DNA from: Lachnospiraceae bacterium UBA4711
Lineage (GTDB): Bacteria; Bacillota; Clostridia; Lachnospirales; Lachnospiraceae
Reading direction: 5' to 3'
Assembly (NCBI GenBank): GCA_002404515.1
Contig: DHJV01000083.1
Span: 1 to 16,420, forward strand
Length of the DNA stretch: 16,420 nt
Shown: piece by piece, positions 15,396 through 16,420 of the stretch
Numbering within the stretch: position 1 is the first letter of the stretch
How the letters are laid out: every line of letters starts with the position of its first letter
Made by a program: the position numbers and the translations under genes
Notes under the pieces: model-generated
Seen by the model: the letters and a program-made list of their open reading frames with translations, nothing else
What the model was told of the DNA's origin: nothing
Databases searched by the model: none

Positions 15396-15650
15396 GAATT
15401 AAAAGAAAAAGAAGTTATAAACTGCAAGGATTGCAGTCGGCTCGGCTATGTTGCCGATGTCGAGTTTGATTGTGAGACTGGAAAGATACTTGCAATCATC
15501 GTTCCGGGACCGGGCAAATTATTCTCCTGCTTCGGATCCGGGACAGAATATTATATCCGGTATTGCAACATTGTGCGTATCGGACCGGACATTGTTCTGG
15601 TTGATATCGATGCCTGTGATATACGGAAAATTCAGGGAGGAAAGGAATAA
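15384..15650 (+). CDS. ylmC: YlmC/YmxH family sporulation-associated PRC-barrel protein
   Basis: This is a small cytosolic protein of 88 residues with a PRC-barrel-like fold. The typical opening is MRFLELKEKEVINCKDCSRL, followed by GYVADVEFDCETGKILAIIVPG and a C-terminal IGPDIVLVDI segment. The family is widespread in spore-forming Firmicutes (YlmC and YmxH of Bacillus), and its molecular function is not firmly known. The start codon sits in the loop of the hairpin at 15365-15395. An overlapping ATG at 15379 gives only a five-codon frame. nrdR starts 4 nt after the stop, so the two genes are likely co-transcribed. Confidence 0.88.
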   Translation: MRFLELKEKEVINCKDCSRLGYVADVEFDCETGKILAIIVPGPGKLFSCFGSGTEYYIRYCNIVRIGPDIVLVDIDACDIRKIQGGKE

Positions 15651-15654
15651 ACAT

Positions 15655-16110
15655 ATGAAGTGCCCATTTTGCGGAGATGATAATACGCGCGTGATTGACT
15701 CAAGACCAGCAGATGATAACGAGGCAATCCGTAGAAGAAGACAGTGTGATGAGTGTGGAAAGCGTTTTACCACGTATGAGAAAGTTGAGACGATTCCTTT
15801 GATTGTAATCAAGAAGGATAAGAACCGTGAGACGTATGACCGTTCCAAGATTGAGTCCGGTGTTGTACGTTCCTGCCATAAGCGTCCGGTGTCGGTTGAC
15901 CAGATCGAGGAATGCGTGGATGAGATCGAGAACAAGATTTTCAATCTCGGTGTACGTGAGATTGAGAGCGAGAAGATCGGCGAGATTGTAATGGATCAGA
16001 TCCGTGATCTGGATCAGGTTGCATATGTACGTTTTGCATCCGTTTACCGTCAGTTCAAGGATGCAGACACTTTTATGAGCGAACTGAAGAAGCTTCTGGA
16101 TACAAAGTAA
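15655..16110 (+). CDS. nrdR: transcriptional repressor NrdR
   Basis: NrdR represses ribonucleotide reductase genes in response to ATP/dATP. This copy has 151 residues, the usual length. The zinc ribbon is complete (C3, C6, C31, C34: MKCPFC and CDECGKRFTTYE), with the basic RRRRQ DNA-binding stretch between the pairs. The ATP-cone domain follows (PLIVIKKDKNRETYDRSKI to VYRQFKDADTFMSEL). The start at 15655 uses GGGAGG/AAAGGA sites at 15635-15646. The frame is open further upstream, but that part is an out-of-frame reading of ylmC. No NrdR box or nrd gene is seen in this window, so targets lie elsewhere. Confidence 0.97.
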   Translation: MKCPFCGDDNTRVIDSRPADDNEAIRRRRQCDECGKRFTTYEKVETIPLIVIKKDKNRETYDRSKIESGVVRSCHKRPVSVDQIEECVDEIENKIFNLGVREIESEKIGEIVMDQIRDLDQVAYVRFASVYRQFKDADTFMSELKKLLDTK

Positions 16111-16130
16111 GCGAAACGGAAAGGGATGCT

Positions 16131-16420
16131 ATGGACTATATCAAACTGATCGAGGGTGCAGAGGGCGAGATTGTTGAGAAGAAATCCCGTTTTATTGCGC
16201 AGATTGCCCCGGTTGAGACAGAAGAAGAGGCGTATGCATTTATCGAGAAGATTAAGAAGAAGCATTACGATGCACGGCATAACTGCTTTGCATTTTCCGT
16301 GGGCGCCGAGATGCCGTTACTCCGGTTCTCGGACGATGGAGAGCCGCAGGGCACTGCGGGAAAGCCGATGCTGGAGCTGATTCAGAATTCCGGAATCCAT
16401 GATATCTGCGTCGTTGTGAC
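16131..16420 (+). CDS. YigZ/IMPACT family protein (5' part, runs off the window)
   Basis: The first 96 residues of a YigZ (UPF0029, IMPACT N-terminal domain) protein are present; full-length members have about 200-215. The start reads MDYIKLIEGAEGEIVEKKSR, and the family signature is seen in HYDARHNCFAFSVG and RFSDDGEPQGTAGKPMLELI. The exact role of bacterial YigZ is unsettled; the eukaryotic relative IMPACT regulates the kinase GCN2. AAAGGG at 16120-16125 precedes the ATG by 5 nt, and the gene begins 20 nt after nrdR, so it may belong to the same transcript. The window ends before a stop codon. Confidence 0.9.
   Translation, partial: MDYIKLIEGAEGEIVEKKSRFIAQIAPVETEEEAYAFIEKIKKKHYDARHNCFAFSVGAEMPLLRFSDDGEPQGTAGKPMLELIQNSGIHDICVVV

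Overview
The window looks like chromosome from an anaerobic, Gram-positive member of the Clostridia, most likely Lachnospiraceae. The signs are a six-subunit Rnf complex in the clostridial order C-D-G-E-A-B, NusG-domain-II and Gx-transporter genes beside it, DegV, YlmC/YmxH and NrdR proteins, strong GGAGG ribosome binding sites and moderate GC. Nearly every gene is on the + strand and packing is tight. No rRNA, tRNA, CRISPR array, transposase or prophage gene was seen. The family-level placement is an inference from gene content, not from a search.

Layout. 1-33: possible 3' tail of an upstream gene. 42-2949: a good promoter, then a MATE efflux pump and an NSS-family sodium symporter. 3016-8038: a second promoter, then a tightly coupled sensory cassette of a seven-helix hybrid histidine kinase, an amino-acid-type binding lipoprotein and a second hybrid kinase with a large extracellular sensor. 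The cassette has no permease and no DNA-binding response regulator. 8066-9018: NusG domain II protein and Gx transporter family protein. 9051-14255: a promoter, then rnfC, a fused rnfD-rnfG, rnfE, rnfA and rnfB with gaps of 1-13 nt. 14260-14454: a 195-bp nested palindrome fills the space after rnfB. 14469-16420: a DegV-family protein, a hairpin over the ylmC start, ylmC/ymxH, nrdR and the 5' part of a YigZ/IMPACT-family gene.

How the parts may work together. Rnf oxidises reduced ferredoxin, reduces NAD+ and pumps Na+ or H+. The NSS symporter, and possibly the MATE pump, are the kind of secondary transporters that use such a gradient. The sensory cassette lies only 27 nt upstream of the Rnf accessory genes, so it could share a transcript with them, although a separate promoter precedes rnfC.

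Most unusual points: the single-polypeptide RnfD-RnfG with a charged linker, the kinase-binding protein-kinase cassette, the long intergenic palindrome, the four-cysteine tail of RnfE and the hairpin whose loop holds the ylmC start codon. No intergenic stretch exceeds 300 bases. The longest are 14256-14468 (the palindrome) and 2950-3103 (a promoter and leader, otherwise featureless).
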